From assembly GCA_029851415.1 (NCBI GenBank), contig CM056743.1, forward strand, positions 92,106,501 through 92,170,500: a stretch of 64,000 bases of DNA, written 5' to 3'. Origin of the DNA: Eretmocerus hayati. Its lineage: Eukaryota > Arthropoda > Insecta > Hymenoptera > Aphelinidae. The first letter of the stretch is position 1. Each line of letters opens with the position of its first letter. The notes under the pieces were generated by a model that was not told the DNA's origin, made no database searches, and worked only from the letters and a program-made list of their open reading frames with translations. Made by a program: the position numbers and the translations under genes. This document shows, piece by piece, positions 48,501-56,825 of this stretch.

Positions 48501-50283
48501 TAATAAATTCTCTGGGCATCATCAGTGGTACATAATCACCCGATCTAAGGTTCTGTAGAGATTCGGGTCCATTGGAACATGCTACAATCCACAGTGGCGT
48601 CATAACTGAGCAGATAACTGCTCAAAGCTCGTTTTCACCCTGTATTGGGCCCCATAGCCGAGGGTGCTGACTGGTAATAAATCCTCTGGGCATCTTCAAC
48701 GGTACATAACCACTTAATCTAAGGTTCTGTCGAGTTTCAGGTCCATTGGAACATCCTACAAACCACAGTGGCGTTATAACTGAGCAGATAACTGCTCAAA
48801 GCTCGATTTTTCCCTGTTTCGGGCCTCATAGCCGAGGATTGTGACTGGTGATAAATTTTCTGGGCATCAGAGATAGTATGTGACCACTTGTCCGAGGATT
48901 CTGTAGAGTTTCGGGTCCATTGGATTATGTTACAACCGACATTGACGTCATAACTGGGCAGATAACTGCTCAAAGCTCGATCTTCCCCTGTTTTGGGCCT
49001 CATAGCCGAGGGTGCTGGCTGGTAATAAATTCTCTGGGCATCATCAATGCTACATAATCACCCAAACGAAGGTTCTGTAGAGATTCGGGTCCATTGGAAC
49101 ATGCTACAACCCACAGTGGCGTCATAACTGCGCAGATAACTGCTCAAAGCTCGATTTTTCCTTGTTTTGGGCCTCATAGCCGAGGGTGCTGACTGGTGAT
49201 AAATTTTCTGGGCATCAGAGATAGTATGTGACCACTTGTTCTAGGATTCTGTAGAGTTTCGGGTCCATTGGATTATGTTACAACCGACAATGGCACCATA
49301 ACTGCGCGGATAACTGCCCAAAGCTCGATTTCGCCCTCTTTTGCGCCCCATAGCCGAGGGTGCTGACTGGTAATAAACTCTCTGGGCAACATCAATGGTA
49401 CATGACAACTTGATCTGAGGTTCTGTAGAGATTCGGGTCCATTGAAACATGCTACAACCCACAGTGGCGTCTTAACTGAGCAGATAACTGCTCAAAGCTC
49501 GATTTTTCCCTGTTTCGGGGCTCATAGCCGAGGGTGCTGACTGGTGATGAATTCTCTGGGCATCAGAGATAGTATTTGACCATTTGGTCCAGGATTCCGT
49601 AGAGTTTCGGGGCCATTGGATCATCTTACAACCCACAGTGGCGTCATAACTGGGCGGATAACTGCTCAAAGCTCGATTTTTCCCTGTTTCGGGCCTCATA
49701 GCCGAGGGTGCTGACTGGTAATGAAAGCTCTGGGCATCAGAGATAGGACGTGACTATTTGGTCTCGGATTCTGTAGAGTTTCGGGCCCAATGGATCATCT
49801 TACAACCCACAGTGGCGTCATAACTGGGCAGATAACTGCTCAAAGCTCGATCTTTCCCTGTTTTGGGCCTCATAGCCGAGGGTGCTGACTGGTAATAAAT
49901 CCTCTGGGCATCATCAATGGGACATAATTACTCAATCTAAGGTTCTGTAGAGATTCGGGTCCATTGGAACATGCTACAATCCACAGTGGCGTCATAACTG
50001 AGCAGATAACTGCTCAAAGCTCGATTTTTCCCTGTTTCGGGCCTCATAGCCGAGGATGCTGACTGGTAATGAATTCTCTGAGCATCAGAGATAGTACTTG
50101 ACTATTTTGTCTAGGATTGTGTAGAGATTCGGGTCCATTGGAACATGCTACAAACAACAGTGGCGTCATAAGTGAGCAGATAACTGCTCAAAGCTCGATC
50201 TTTCCCTGTTTCGAGCCTTATAGCCGAGGGTGCTGACTGGTAATAAATTCTCTGGGCATCATCAATGGTACATTATCACCCGA
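39585..50283 (-). repeat. 174-bp satellite array B (inverted), ~61 monomers
   Basis: The same satellite as array A in opposite orientation. ATAGCC landmarks at 40301, 40475 and 40649 give 174 bp again. The first two monomers (about 39585-39940) are decayed. Monomers differ in the segment after GGGCATCA, some reading GAGATAGTA...GACTA and some TCAATGGTACATAACC. Larger units recur: text at 42821 and 43325 reappears exactly 5916 bp later (34 monomers), 44131 reappears at 45175 (6 monomers), and 48397 at 50137 (10 monomers). The array is cut at 50283 by the Polinton. Confidence 0.92.
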
Positions 50284-50319
50284 AGTAGTATATGAGCTGG
50301 TATAGCGAGACACAACAAA

Positions 50320-50327
50320 TGACGTCA
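50320..50327. promoter_or_regulatory. CRE/ATF-type palindrome TGACGTCA, site 1
   Basis: A perfect TGACGTCA palindrome 36 bp inside the element end. This octamer is the known binding site of CREB/ATF-family bZIP proteins. Binding here is inferred only. Confidence 0.45.
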
Positions 50328-50416
50328 TAGGGGGTGGGGGCGTCTGGTGGGGGAGGGGCCGGGGTCATTGACCGTCTGGCGGTTAGCTGATGTGGGCCAG
50401 CGGTTTGTTTACATCG

Positions 50417-50424
50417 TGACGTCA
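50417..50424. promoter_or_regulatory. CRE/ATF-type palindrome TGACGTCA, site 2
   Basis: A second perfect TGACGTCA, 97 bp from the first, within the same terminal region. Two intact copies so close together are unlikely by chance in this AT-rich locus. Confidence 0.45.
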
Positions 50425-50479
50425 CAAGGTCAAGGTGATGCTGGGTGGTGTAAACATAACGTTCTTTATTATTATACAT

Positions 50480-50514
<35 letters not shown>

Positions 50515-50680
50515 CATGTGTGCATGTATGAACATAACATTGTTTATGTTTATCATTACATACGTGTATGTGTGTGTGTGTGTGCGCGCGCGTTTTTTAT
50601 CATTACGTACGTGTGTGTATGCGTGTGTGTATGTTGTGTGTGTATGTGCGTGTGTGCATGTGTATATGTGCTCGCGTGCC
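50480..50680. repeat. GT-rich microsatellite in the Polinton terminal region
   Basis: An uninterrupted GT run at about 50482-50511 is followed by imperfect GTGTAT/GTGCGC runs and three diverged ATTACATACGTGTGT-like modules (near 50471, 50555 and 50602). The open frames across it are artefacts of the repeat. Confidence 0.85.
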
Positions 50681-50887
50681 GCGATGAGTCTTGGAACGGA
50701 GAGGAAACTTTCGGTCGGGAAGAGATCTACATTATCGATCGATGGTCAGATAGAAAAAAGGGTAATGTTTTGTAACGCCCTCTACGTTACCGACAGTAGA
50801 TATCGTCAGAATCCTTGTTCCAAAAAAGACATTTTTTCATGACACCGTTTCCGCACTACCCAAATGGGGTAGGTGTCCCAGCGCGTT

Positions 50888-50893
50888 TTTATT
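50888..50893 (-). terminator. Poly(A) signal AATAAA downstream of the 60-aa gene
   Basis: AATAAA on the minus strand lies 78 nt past the stop of the 60-aa frame (50971). It fits 3' end formation for that transcript. Confidence 0.5.
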
Positions 50894-50970
50894 TACGTGG
50901 TATCCCCTTTGAAGGCCTAATCCACGATATCTCTGATTAGAGAACCATTAGTTTGTCGAATTATAATCCG

Positions 50971-51153
50971 TTATGATTTTTCATATCGACCCTTCTGTTT
51001 CTCTTTTGGAATCAAAGGAGTTTTGTCTGTTACTTTATCTGAATATTTACCCCAGGAAGAGGGCTCTCGCTTCTCCCCTTGACCGTTTCTGTTTGGATAA
51101 GAATCCTGGAATCGGGTGTATCCGCCAGAAGTACTGCTGCTGTTTTGCCCCAT
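50971..51153 (-). CDS. Small Met-Gly protein, 60 aa, unknown function
   Basis: The frame starts at a true ATG and reads MGQNSSSTSGGYTRF, then a hydrophilic, basic tail ending GRYEKS. There is no membrane segment. Met-Gly followed by Ser at position 6 fits the known N-myristoylation pattern, so membrane attachment through a lipid is possible. Support for a real gene is positional: a TATAAAAA box at 51252-51259, an ATG about 100 nt downstream of it, and an AATAAA 78 nt after the stop, all on the strand used by every other gene of the element. A possible 3' splice site (CTCTCTCTCTTCAG) lies between box and ATG. No homologue is recognised. Being short, it could still be a chance frame. Confidence 0.45.
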   Translation of the reverse strand: MGQNSSSTSGGYTRFQDSYPNRNGQGEKREPSSWGKYSDKVTDKTPLIPKEKQKGRYEKS

Positions 51154-51251
51154 TGTGAGGTAAGGAATACTCTCTGAAGAGAGAGAGAAATAGGTGTACT
51201 TCCTGGCAGTGCTAGGAGCCGAATGAATGACAAAGTGGTTTTACGAAGTTT

Positions 51252-51259
51252 TTTATACA
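51252..51259 (-). promoter_or_regulatory. TATA box for the 60-aa gene
   Basis: Minus-strand GTATAAAAA lies 99 nt upstream of the ATG at 51153. The same core occurs upstream of the 341-aa gene at 52561-52568. Confidence 0.45.
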
Positions 51260-51403
51260 TGTGACTCTGATATTGATTTTGTGGTGATAGCGTCATTAAA
51301 GGCTGAAATTATCTTTCCGAATTCAGTAATGCTCATTATGGGATGGGAGGATAGTGATGGGTAGGTGACATAAACCAAAAAAAATATTTAATAATATTCT
51401 ACT

Positions 51404-51409
51404 TTTATT
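51404..51409 (-). terminator. Poly(A) signal AATAAA downstream of the 341-aa gene
   Basis: AATAAA on the minus strand lies 53 nt past the stop at 51462. Confidence 0.55.
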
Positions 51410-51461
51410 CAAGACGAAATTCTCAGTATGTACAATGGACGAGTAATCATCATCATATTTT

Positions 51462-52487
51462 TCACAATAATCCGTTTGCATCCATAAAATCGAACAGATC
51501 TTTTGCAAGGTTCGACATGCCGAATGCTCGTAGCTCAGCGAACATTAATTTTAAGTTAGTATCACCAAAAGTGTAATCCAGTCTTGCCACCACATCAGAC
51601 TTGATGGCCTCGAAATTTACTCCAAAGTAATGTCTAAAAGATATCACGTCCTTCAAGATATTGATTCGAGTCTCGACAGGCTCTTTACGGATCAAATCGT
51701 TTAAGAAATTGTTCACGTGCTCGATTGCGCGGTTCACAAACACACACAGTTCCTCGCATTTTGTTAGCTGCGTGGAAAGGCATTCACGTAACCGCTTCAA
51801 ACCTTCAAAAGTGGCATATTGCATCACGAATCCAGGTGCAGCGTCGTGCTTCTTCTTCTTCTTCTTGCATGGCTCCCCGTCACGGTCCTCATCCTGCTCA
51901 TCCTCAATACTCGATAATCTCAAGACCGGTAGTTGTGGACGCTCGTCGATAAAAATCGTTCTTGACCCGTATGACGTAGTGAAATTAATGTCGTGATTTG
52001 GTAAGTACACTTTAGAGCCGTTGAAATTTTGTGAAAAAGAGTATGCATTCTGGAGATATCCATCCATAGCTTCAATTTGATCAGTGAAGAGCTCCCAGCT
52101 GGTCAAGTCGAAAGTTACATGTTTGAGCGGTGAAGCGTGACTCCCTAACTTAACGACTGCCCTGTAGGTTCCCCCAAAGTACTCCAAACCCACAACAGCT
52201 CTCTTGGAGTCGGACTTATTCAAGGCGTAGGTAGTTGAGAACAGCAAATTCGGTAGATCACGTACCAGTTTTATACTTCTGGAACCAGTCCGAGATGACG
52301 GGGCAGCAGGGAAGTCAGCTACGGTGATGACGTTGTTAGAACTGGCGTCAGGAGTAGTATGAACTTCCACGCTATTGGAAACGTTGTCGAAGGCCGCAGC
52401 CGCGGCTGCGAGAAGACTCTCGTCGATACCATGGACAGTGTCTTCGACTCCGGCAGCAGCGGTAGAAAGAGATACGGTGTCGGCCAT
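51462..52487 (-). CDS. Polinton accessory protein, 341 aa, possible PC4-like single-strand-DNA-binding fold
   Basis: The start at 52487 (MADTVSLSTAAAG) is preferred. The open frame extends 24 codons further, but its first codon is GTG, and a TATAAAAA box sits 74 nt before the ATG. The protein has an Ala-rich N-terminus, then at about residues 95-146 a beta-rich stretch (RAVVGLEYFGGTYRAVVKLG, then a helix SWELFTDQIEAMDGYL). Next come an acidic patch with a run of six lysines (about 208-213, a nuclear-localisation-like signal) and a C-terminal helical region. The middle stretch resembles the strand-helix pattern of PC4/Sub1 coactivators. That is an inference by eye, not a search result. A DNA-bound or nuclear role would fit. 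It is the penultimate gene before the left terminus. Confidence 0.7.
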   Translation of the reverse strand: MADTVSLSTAAAGVEDTVHGIDESLLAAAAAAFDNVSNSVEVHTTPDASSNNVITVADFPAAPSSRTGSRSIKLVRDLPNLLFSTTYALNKSDSKRAVVGLEYFGGTYRAVVKLGSHASPLKHVTFDLTSWELFTDQIEAMDGYLQNAYSFSQNFNGSKVYLPNHDINFTTSYGSRTIFIDERPQLPVLRLSSIEDEQDEDRDGEPCKKKKKKHDAAPGFVMQYATFEGLKRLRECLSTQLTKCEELCVFVNRAIEHVNNFLNDLIRKEPVETRINILKDVISFRHYFGVNFEAIKSDVVARLDYTFGDTNLKLMFAELRAFGMSNLAKDLFDFMDANGLL

Positions 52488-52560
52488 TCTGAACTCAAGC
52501 TGGAGTATCCTCAGAGGCTCAAAAATGTTGACTGTGGTACCCGCAGCACTCGCGCTCACC

Positions 52561-52568
52561 TTTTTATA
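52561..52568 (-). promoter_or_regulatory. TATA box for the 341-aa gene
   Basis: Minus-strand GGTATAAAAAGG. A start about 30 nt downstream would give a leader of roughly 45 nt before the ATG at 52487. Confidence 0.5.
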
Positions 52569-53547
52569 CCGTAGTAACCCCCACTCTTACTGCGGAGGAG
52601 TAGGAGGCTGAACTCGTACGAGTGGGGGGTATACTGAGTCGTTGGGGTCAGTCTGCATAGCAACAGAATGTTTGTAACCGTCAAAAACGACCGTTGGCTG
52701 ACTTGAGGTGGGCGGGGCTGTTCTTTCGGTGTAAAATCCCACGGAGTAGCGGTATCGTTTGATGTTGTTCCTGGTAACTATTCAAGCATGAACTGACAAG
52801 GGTCGGCAATAAAGAAAAAGTATAACGTCACCGATTTATAGATTTATGACCTCATTCCTAGAGAAGAGTGGTTGTACCCCCGCCTCCCACGTTCCGGCTC
52901 AACGACTGTAACGGTCAAAATCGGTCCGTTACTTTTTTCTCACACATGGAATCCATTGCGTGACCTTCAATCCGATGGGTCTGGGAGGCGTGGGGTAATT
53001 CTACTCCATCGAAGCAGTAGCAGATTGCGGCATCGTTTAATGTTTTTTTTTTGCGACCTGTAAATTGATGATCTGACACTGAAGGCTTGAAAGAGATGTG
53101 TATGAGAATGTTGCCGTTAACTATAATTTCAGTATGAATGATGCAACCGTCAAAGGTCTTTGCAATGAGTCATCATAGAGTTACCGTTGCCGGGGGAGGA
53201 GATCATCTACCCCTCCCCCTCTTTTTCTTCCTATGCGCAGTATCTGCATGTGTTCTCGCCTGCGCATGCTCACGCCTTCTTCTACATACTCACAAAAGTC
53301 TCCATTCTGTCAGCTGCGGCTAGTGGGATTATGGTAACTGAGAATTGATGCGGGAAAAAATGTTTAGGAGTACATTACGATCGAAGCTATGATTTCTGCA
53401 TCGGAAGTTCATGAGATAAATCAAAGAGGAGAGGTGAGGTTCCAGGTAGGGAAATGACAAATTCATACAATCTTTTCTTTTTATTTACACTCATCTTTAT
53501 TATCGAATCTTCTCTCTTGATACAAGGGCTCTTAAGTACAGTACTAA
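52569..53547. other. Non-coding region between the protease and 341-aa genes, with decayed repeats
   Basis: Nearly 1 kb without a supported gene in an otherwise compact element. Three related blocks can be seen. AACCGTCAAAAACGACCGTT near 52677, AACGGTCAAAATCGGTCCGTT near 52910 and CAACCGTCAAAGG near 53145 share a CGGTCAAAA core. GCGG.ATCGTTT.ATGTT recurs near 52748 and 53028. They may be duplicated promoter or replication elements. Confidence 0.45.
53480..53501 (-). terminator. Two poly(A) signals AATAAA downstream of the protease gene
   Basis: Minus-strand AATAAA at 53480-53485 and again at 53496-53501, 47-68 nt after the protease stop at 53548. Confidence 0.5.
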
Positions 53548-54090
53548 TCACTTACATCTCGAGGTACATGCTTGTATATGGGAACCAAAACCGGTAACAT
53601 TTTCACGAGGGAATACAGCAACTTTGCTCTTCTTCACTTTCTTCCGTAATCTTTTCATGATATCTCGTCTAAAACGAGTGACGATTGAATCGTTTGATCG
53701 TGTGTTCGAGGTAAAGATGCTGTGAAACGTGCGTAAACTACTACCATGACACATAAAATACAAAAACATAATACAGTATTCACCACAAACTTCCGAATCA
53801 AAACTCTGCAGCGTCTTCTTGTTCCAGTCGTAGCGGGTACAGTTCCTCTTGAGGCGTTCGAGATGATAAGGCGAGGTGGGTGGCTGTCCGTAACTATCGA
53901 AATATTGTCCATGTCCATTCCTGTTGATATAGATTGCGATCCAGTGAGACCCGGGCTTATTGGAGGTATCTAGGTTCGATACAATGGCCGCAGGCAAACT
54001 CAAGATCGCTGGCACGCGATCAGCTGCGTATACACCAATTGAGTTTGCCTTCAAACCGCTAATGGCTCGCATTACCTGATGGGTATTCAT
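53548..54090 (-). CDS. Adenain-like (Ulp1-fold) cysteine protease, 180 aa
   Basis: This is the maturation protease of Polintons and adenoviruses, which cleaves capsid precursors in the virion. Numbering from the ATG at 54090, the catalytic set is visible. His49 is in GSHWIAIYI, Asp65 in QYFDSYG, Gln95 in TLQSF, and the nucleophile Cys102 in SEVCGEYCIMFL. The spacing of Gln to Cys (7) is that of adenain. Length is close to the usual ~200 aa. The frame extends 8 codons upstream but starts with TTG. A second ATG at 54072 is a possible start. The start overlaps the end of the preceding gene by 32 nt. No break is seen. Confidence 0.9.
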   Translation of the reverse strand: MNTHQVMRAISGLKANSIGVYAADRVPAILSLPAAIVSNLDTSNKPGSHWIAIYINRNGHGQYFDSYGQPPTSPYHLERLKRNCTRYDWNKKTLQSFDSEVCGEYCIMFLYFMCHGSSLRTFHSIFTSNTRSNDSIVTRFRRDIMKRLRKKVKKSKVAVFPRENVTGFGSHIQACTSRCK

Positions 54091-54886
54091 AGTCGACTTC
54101 GGATGTGTTGACAATCATCGAAGCGTCGACTTCATCCTCTACGCCTTCTGTACCCAATGGTCCTGTTTCCGGGGCCTTATTCCTGTGTTTGGCAAAATCC
54201 ACAAGGTCACGTCCAGCAAACTCAGCTGCTTTCCTCGCGAGTATTCCGTGGTAGACGAGAGCTAGTCGCACTTCATTCTCTTCAATATCGTGTCGCTCTC
54301 GGAGTTCAATGGGTAGGATCGAACGCAGCCATTTCCTGAGCTGTTCAACTCTGTGCAACGCGCATCTATTTTCTATTTCCCCAGATTCATCCTTGAATAT
54401 CTTGAAACCGTGGTAGATGCAAGTATTTTCACCGGGTAATTCTTTGTTGAGCTGCTTGATTGCTGGGCCACTGTGCGATTCAATGTTCACGATCTTTCTG
54501 CACATTATCGACTCGAGATACCTAGCTTTAACATGTCCGTAGACGAAGATATTGATCGAATTCTCTGCTATCTTGACCAACCGCTGGCGTAGGTCCTCGA
54601 TCGATACGTCCCCGTCGAACCACTCCAAACCGTGTATACGAGTAGTGCAGTAATTATTGCTTGTTTTCATATCCTCTGGTAGATAACTGAAGGGGTGCGG
54701 TGGTTTCACCAGCCAATGGGCACTGATACCTTCTGGTAAAGATACCACTGCAATCTCTTTTGGTATATATTTCTTGTCCTCATCTCGGAAACCCTGAATG
54801 TCTATAACAAAATCCATTTTCTTGGAGAGCGCACGGTTGAGCCACTGGATCGGAGAAAGACCAACTGACGCTCCGAGAGCTCGCAT
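54059..54886 (-). CDS. Polinton protein with possible DEDDh-exonuclease-like (RNase H) fold, ~275 aa
   Basis: The ATG at 54886 is used because the longer frame begins with TTG. A second ATG at 54820 (MDFVIDIQGFRD) could be the true start. The order of short motifs recalls a DnaQ/DEDDh exonuclease: FVIDIQGF (strand 1 with Asp), IHGLEWFDG (middle), INIFVYGHVKARYLE (second motif position) and CALHRVEQLRKWL (third motif with His). Several catalytic acids are missing, so if the fold is right the enzyme may be inactive or a binding protein. This rests on eye comparison only. The gene starts 47 nt after the capsid gene and overlaps the protease start, consistent with a compact late block. Otherwise unknown. 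Confidence 0.7.
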   Translation of the reverse strand: MRALGASVGLSPIQWLNRALSKKMDFVIDIQGFRDEDKKYIPKEIAVVSLPEGISAHWLVKPPHPFSYLPEDMKTSNNYCTTRIHGLEWFDGDVSIEDLRQRLVKIAENSINIFVYGHVKARYLESIMCRKIVNIESHSGPAIKQLNKELPGENTCIYHGFKIFKDESGEIENRCALHRVEQLRKWLRSILPIELRERHDIEENEVRLALVYHGILARKAAEFAGRDLVDFAKHRNKAPETGPLGTEGVEDEVDASMIVNTSEVDYEYPSGNASH

Positions 54887-54933
54887 GTCTTTCCTTATAC
54901 TCTTCACCCCCTCCAATCCTCCTCTAGTCCCCC

Positions 54934-56268
54934 TTACGCGCCGAAATCGGTCACGATCTGTCTGCTCGAGTCGATCTCTAGAACATTGTCATACTCGGCG
55001 TATACGATACAGTTTATGGTTTGCGTAAGCGCTTCATCAAACCGTACCTCTATGCGAACACTACCGTTGCGAACAAGATTCCAATGGGTTGCGCAGTGTG
55101 CTGATAGATCGGGTGTAAGATCGAAAGCCGTGATGAAGTTTCCTCTCCTATAGTTGAGGCGATCGATACCAATACCTTCGTTGGCGAAATGTATGCCTGT
55201 ACCGGAGAACAAGGTTTGGAAAGTATCTACGTAGAGCTGATTATTCCCTGTGAATTTTGGCTGCAGCGGTTTGCTAGGGACTTGTACACCATCTATGTAT
55301 AATGAGAGGTAATTGATCCCGAAATGTTGGAAGTTGAAAGGGTTCATCCGACGGTTCCCGTTGAAAGCCCTGTTATCAACAAAGCCAATGATAATCCTTT
55401 TCGGCAGCTGTCCAAGGATGACGTTGTCCAGCGTATCGCCAAGGATCCCCGTGTGCATCGTAAACGATTTCACTTCAACTCTTGTTATCGGATATTTTGC
55501 CGTGGCTTTGGACAGCGTGTTGGCGTGCGCTAGTAATACCCCGGGGCTGATTTTCACGCGTCGAACAATTAGAGAAACTTCCTTGATTTGAACGCTGAAT
55601 CTACCATCTTCGGAAATATCCATGAGACAGAACGCATCTTTGCTCCGTACCAGGCGGACTCTCATTTCAACACCGTTGATTAACATACGATCTTGGTTGA
55701 AGACATCGCAATGCAGGTGCCCTATCATGTCAACAGTCTTACCACCCAGTGTAAAATACTGTCTGTATGCGAGTCCTGTGTTGGCCGCTTCCCCATCAGC
55801 GTTTGGGGCAGCGTCGAATTTGTTGCTCGTATCTTCCCGCCACAGACACGATGTCAAATGAGACTCTTTCGCTGCTGGGCTGTAGTTGAGCAAAGACTCT
55901 AGATAAGCTCGGTACGGATAGGCATTATTTGGTGGGGAAACAGCTTTTTGATTGAAAAAGACGTCTATTTGATGGAATAGCGAGTGTAAGAAATTATTGA
56001 CGGGTCCAACCTTGCGGTTTTCGGCGTCCGCTGCTACGGGTGTGATTTTTGCTTGCACGTGTAGCATAGTATGAGCAAGATCCAAATAGTGCTCGCTAGC
56101 GCTTGGAACAACGAATTCGATCGGGGCATCACCTTCGTCGGTTAGGGAAGACACCGGCTTATAATGCAAGAAACTGCTGCTTTCGATTGAAGTTTGTGTC
56201 GCAGGAAGAGAGAAGATATCCAATTCGCTTGACATACACTCATTAGAGTGAGTGTGTAAGAAAGCCAT
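54934..56268 (-). CDS. Hexon-like major capsid protein (double jelly-roll), 444 aa
   Basis: The protein forms the icosahedral shell in Polinton/adintovirus particles. The N-terminus is MAFLHTHSNECMSSELDIFS, followed by a beta-rich first half (EHYLDLAHTMLHVQAKITP) and a second half with NVILGQLPKRIIIGFVDN and FQHFGINYLSLYIDG. This pattern matches proteins annotated F54H12.2-like in animal genomes, which are linked with Mavericks. The gene is intact, with a true ATG. It lies between the pX-like gene (18 nt gap) and the exonuclease-like gene. Assignment to hexon is by position, size and beta-rich character; I could not model it. Confidence 0.8.
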   Translation of the reverse strand: MAFLHTHSNECMSSELDIFSLPATQTSIESSSFLHYKPVSSLTDEGDAPIEFVVPSASEHYLDLAHTMLHVQAKITPVAADAENRKVGPVNNFLHSLFHQIDVFFNQKAVSPPNNAYPYRAYLESLLNYSPAAKESHLTSCLWREDTSNKFDAAPNADGEAANTGLAYRQYFTLGGKTVDMIGHLHCDVFNQDRMLINGVEMRVRLVRSKDAFCLMDISEDGRFSVQIKEVSLIVRRVKISPGVLLAHANTLSKATAKYPITRVEVKSFTMHTGILGDTLDNVILGQLPKRIIIGFVDNRAFNGNRRMNPFNFQHFGINYLSLYIDGVQVPSKPLQPKFTGNNQLYVDTFQTLFSGTGIHFANEGIGIDRLNYRRGNFITAFDLTPDLSAHCATHWNLVRNGSVRIEVRFDEALTQTINCIVYAEYDNVLEIDSSRQIVTDFGA

Positions 56269-56286
56269 CTTACTCCTTATCCAATA

Positions 56287-56811
56287 TTATATTCCTTGTG
56301 GTCCAAAAATCTCTGTCAAATTTCTTAGCTTCGCTGGTTTCCGCCTGCTTGTCGTTTTACCGCTTGTCTTCTTCTTCTTCCTCTGACCTCGTGTCACTTT
56401 CCTCTTGGTTACTTTTTTCCGCGACGAGACGGTGCGTATAGACCCGCGCGCTTTACGAGACTGACGTCGTCGCTTTACTACGCGCGATTTATATCCCGAT
56501 CCTTTCATCATATCAACCAATTTTTCAGCTGCCTTCCTCTTGAGATTCTTACCGGATTCTTTGACGCGAACTTGTAGAGAATCTGTCAAATTCATACCGT
56601 TGTTGGCCACGTCATCCAATACGTTGATACCAGTCTTGACTGCTTCCTTTCCCAAAGCTTTCACTCCCCTTGCGATGTAAGGTAAGATTCGCCTCGCCAG
56701 TCCTCCCAGCCAAGCACCAACTCCCCGTCCACGTTGATACGTTGACCCAACAAAGTATCTCTTGGATCCCCCTCCTATTTGATCCTCGTAGTATTCTATG
56801 TAGTGGCTCAT
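56287..56811 (-). CDS. Small basic core-like protein (pX-like), 174 aa
   Basis: The ATG at 56811 (MSHYIEYYEDQIGGG) is preferred. The frame opens 6 codons earlier with a TTG. An N-terminal Gly-rich motif is followed by a hydrophobic amphipathic part (VGAWLGGLARRILPYIARGV) and KALGKEAVKTGINVL. A C-terminal half then follows that is extremely rich in Lys, Arg and Ser. This is the plan of adenovirus core peptide pX and minor core proteins of Polintons, which bind packaged DNA. It lies 15 nt after the penton-like gene and 18 nt before the capsid gene, so it belongs to the virion block. No break. Confidence 0.75.
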   Translation of the reverse strand: MSHYIEYYEDQIGGGSKRYFVGSTYQRGRGVGAWLGGLARRILPYIARGVKALGKEAVKTGINVLDDVANNGMNLTDSLQVRVKESGKNLKRKAAEKLVDMMKGSGYKSRVVKRRRQSRKARGSIRTVSSRKKVTKRKVTRGQRKKKKTSGKTTSRRKPAKLRNLTEIFGPQGI

Positions 56812-56825
56812 GGTAGCATTTTTAT

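Larger units (their letters stand above)
50284..50470. repeat. Polinton left terminus (terminal inverted repeat candidate)
   Basis: The terminal sequence starts AGTAGTATATGAGCTGGTAT and is GC-rich with G-runs (50329-50365). The inverted partner is outside the window, so the length of the repeat cannot be measured. The first bases AG fit Polinton ends. Confidence 0.6.

Noticed and set aside
38620..49700. Many similar open frames of 66-142 codons across the satellite, on both strands
   Set aside because: The 174-bp unit is divisible by three (58 codons), so any frame open in one monomer stays open in the next. The frames follow the repeat and not protein constraint.
37680..50283. CRISPR-like array
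   Set aside because: Units are 174 bp with no short repeat plus unique spacer structure; it is a eukaryotic satellite.
37680..50283. CENP-B box in the satellite
   Set aside because: The closest text (around TTTCGGGTCCATTGG) does not match the conserved CENP-B positions.
50347..50842. Long Val/Cys-rich plus-strand frames
   Set aside because: They read through the GT microsatellite; low-complexity artefact.
53138..53323. 61-codon plus-strand frame with a hydrophobic run in the Polinton gap
   Set aside because: Opposite strand to every Polinton gene and no promoter or family support; the run is low-complexity Cys/Ala/Leu.
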